Source: Cloacibacterium rupense (GTDB taxonomy: Bacteria; Bacteroidota; Bacteroidia; Flavobacteriales; Weeksellaceae). From it: a stretch of DNA of 64,000 nt. The notes beneath the pieces are model-generated. The model ran no database searches, had not been told where the DNA came from, and worked only from the letters and a program-made list of their open reading frames with translations. The translations under genes and the position numbers were made by a program. Location: contig NZ_BMLV01000001.1 in the NCBI RefSeq assembly GCF_014645495.1, forward strand, positions 858,889 to 922,888, read 5' to 3'. Below, piece by piece: positions 63,775 through 64,000 of the stretch; the first letter of the stretch is position 1, and the number at the start of each line of letters is the position of its first letter.

Positions 63775-63859
63775 AAACGCAAAGGTTCTTTTGGTGCATG
63801 CATATTTAAGGGGGCTATGGCATCAATGCTTCGCTAAGTTTAACGTTTTATCAATAGTG
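63775..63859. repeat. 85-bp direct repeat, copy 1
   Basis: Starts AAACGCAAAGGTTCTTTTGG, continues with GCATGCATATTTAAGGG and CATCAATGCTTCGCTAAG, and ends CGTTTTATCAATAGTG. It matches the second copy at 63916-64000 with about nine differences. The offset is 141 bases. The copies are separated by an unrelated AT-rich stretch, so this may be part of an array that continues beyond the window. Confidence 0.85.
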
Positions 63860-63915
63860 ACTGTTTTGAAATTTATTCTTTTTTTTTCATTAAAGTTATC
63901 GAATGGGAAGGTTTA

Positions 63916-64000
63916 AAACGCAAAGGTTCTTTTGGTGTATGCATATTTAAGGGTGCTAAGGCATAAATGCTTCGCTAAGCTCAACGTTTTATCAATAGTG
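63916..64000. repeat. 85-bp direct repeat, copy 2 (reaches window end)
   Basis: The second copy, identical over the first 20 or so bases (AAACGCAAAGGTTCTTTTGG) and the last 16. The repeat ends exactly at the last base of the window, so further copies may follow. Confidence 0.85.

Overview
The window is a 64 kb piece of an AT-rich Bacteroidota chromosome. Several clues point to Flavobacteriia, and by overall gene content to the Chryseobacterium/Cloacibacterium (Weeksellaceae) neighbourhood; the genus is my inference. Promoters follow the Bacteroidota pattern TTTG-N(18-19)-TAnnTTTG (trp leader, dnaN, TonB receptor). Lipoproteins and SusE-like secreted proteins use short flavobacterial signal peptides. 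Intergenic DNA carries heptamer and octamer tandem repeats and mosaic REP-like repeats.

Region 1 (1-8101, + strand) is a complete tryptophan operon: promoter, a Trp-Trp-Trp leader peptide, an attenuator, then trpE-trpG-trpD-trpC-trpF-trpB-(DoxX-like)-(PhzF-like)-trpA and a bidirectional terminator. Region 2 (8106-14889, - strand) is mostly housekeeping: a META lipoprotein, pheT, dnaN, a secreted unknown and a TonB-dependent receptor. Region 3 (14890-18440) holds uvrA between two tiny ORF plus terminator units, then tRNA-Arg(CCT). Region 4 (18529-25222, - strand) has an M28 lipoprotein peptidase and a three-gene 2-oxoacid:ferredoxin oxidoreductase set (beta, alpha/gamma, GltD-like FAD/Fe-S protein).

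Region 5 (25223-37191) is accessory. Four repeat islands built from the same modules separate a methionine-type aminotransferase, a DUF1543 gene, an AraC regulator divergent from a GH92-GH127 glycosidase pair, and an RHS-core fragment translationally coupled to a small secreted unknown. Region 6 (37192-54164) is a nine-gene efflux operon on the - strand: HlyD adaptor, DUF4932, DUF2807, DUF4932+CBM20-like, DUF2807, ABC ATPase, two MacB/FtsX-like permeases, TolC. It lies divergent from a DUF1016 nuclease, a sigma-54-type response regulator and a histidine kinase, the likely control genes.

Region 7 (54165-64000) has another repeat island, a lipoprotein GH5 glycosidase with a large inserted domain, and a probable defence locus on the - strand: a WYL regulator, a striking 21-bp perfect inverted repeat, an McrB-like AAA+ GTPase, a DUF2357/PD-(D/E)XK McrC-like partner, and a DUF6266 gene. 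The window ends in an unknown small protein and an 85-bp direct repeat with a 141-bp period.

The most interesting signals are: heptamer repeats inside the trpF coding sequence and at the start codons of several genes; the exporter operon with two alternating protease-like/DUF2807 pairs; the WYL-McrBC locus with its inverted repeat; and the two tiny ORF-terminator units.
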